Shown one piece after another: positions 15,524-15,536 of a DNA stretch of 15,536 nt; within the stretch, counting starts at the first letter, position 1; each line of letters starts with the position of its first letter. The position numbers and the translations under genes were made by a program. Source of the stretch: Tritrichomonas foetus (Eukaryota; Parabasalia; Tritrichomonadida; Tritrichomonadidae); the NCBI GenBank assembly GCA_001839685.1, contig MLAK01000584.1, positions 85,506-101,041 of the forward strand. Reading direction: 5' to 3'. Under the pieces are notes generated by a model, which saw only the letters and a program-made list of their open reading frames with translations, did no database searches and was not told the origin of the DNA.

Positions 15524-15536
15524 TTTTTTATATGAT

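Noticed and set aside
15184..15536. BspA-like leucine-rich repeat remnant on the minus strand
   Set aside because: One frame gives SFEVYSCRNSSLIHVSL, loosely like a BspA repeat, but there is no second repeat and stops surround it.
1..15536. tRNA, rRNA, CRISPR, phage or transposase genes
   Set aside because: None seen on either strand; the gene content is eukaryotic and housekeeping or lineage-specific.

Overview
The window looks like nuclear DNA of a parabasalid (trichomonad) protist, most likely Tritrichomonas or a close relative. The reasons are AT-rich gaps between short-spaced genes, nearly intronless reading frames, a typical trichomonad DUF3447/ankyrin gene, initiator-like TCA(Y)(W)(W) motifs a few bases before ATGs, and stop codons overlapping a TAAA poly(A)-signal motif. 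Species assignment is inference.

Layout, left to right. A very long minus-strand frame (1-3591, 1197 codons, no stop) runs off the left edge and encodes an Asn/Lys/Ser/Glu-rich, largely disordered protein. A gap (3592-4199) holds an imperfect inverted repeat, a small hairpin and a 44-nt T tract. Next is a minus-strand DUF3447/ankyrin gene: its N-terminal 340 or so residues are intact, but its ankyrin repeats are broken by frameshifts and stops (4200-6259). Only 43 bp away a plus-strand gene for a single-pass surface-type glycoprotein starts (6303-7187). Convergent with it is a minus-strand gene for a Ser/Arg-repeat protein (7436-8742), which reads continuously only if a 26-nt intron (8609-8634) with a trichomonad-type 3' motif is removed. 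Divergent from it, 63 bp away, is a Raptor/Kog1 orthologue (8806-12045), the scaffold of TOR complex 1. After about 500 bp comes the proteasome ubiquitin receptor Rpn10 (12545-13483). Convergent with Rpn10 is an unrecognised 253-residue protein (14070-14831, minus). The right end (14832-15536) has no convincing gene.

Functionally the two clear housekeeping genes are nutrient signalling (Raptor) and protein degradation (Rpn10). I see no operon-like or system-like link among the genes; this is a compact eukaryotic neighbourhood with two short divergent promoters. The points most worth checking are the ultrashort intron, the lost Gly-His-Gly motif and low-complexity insert in the Raptor caspase-like domain, four UIM-like motifs in Rpn10, the regularly spaced but interrupted ankyrin modules, and the 43-bp bidirectional promoter.
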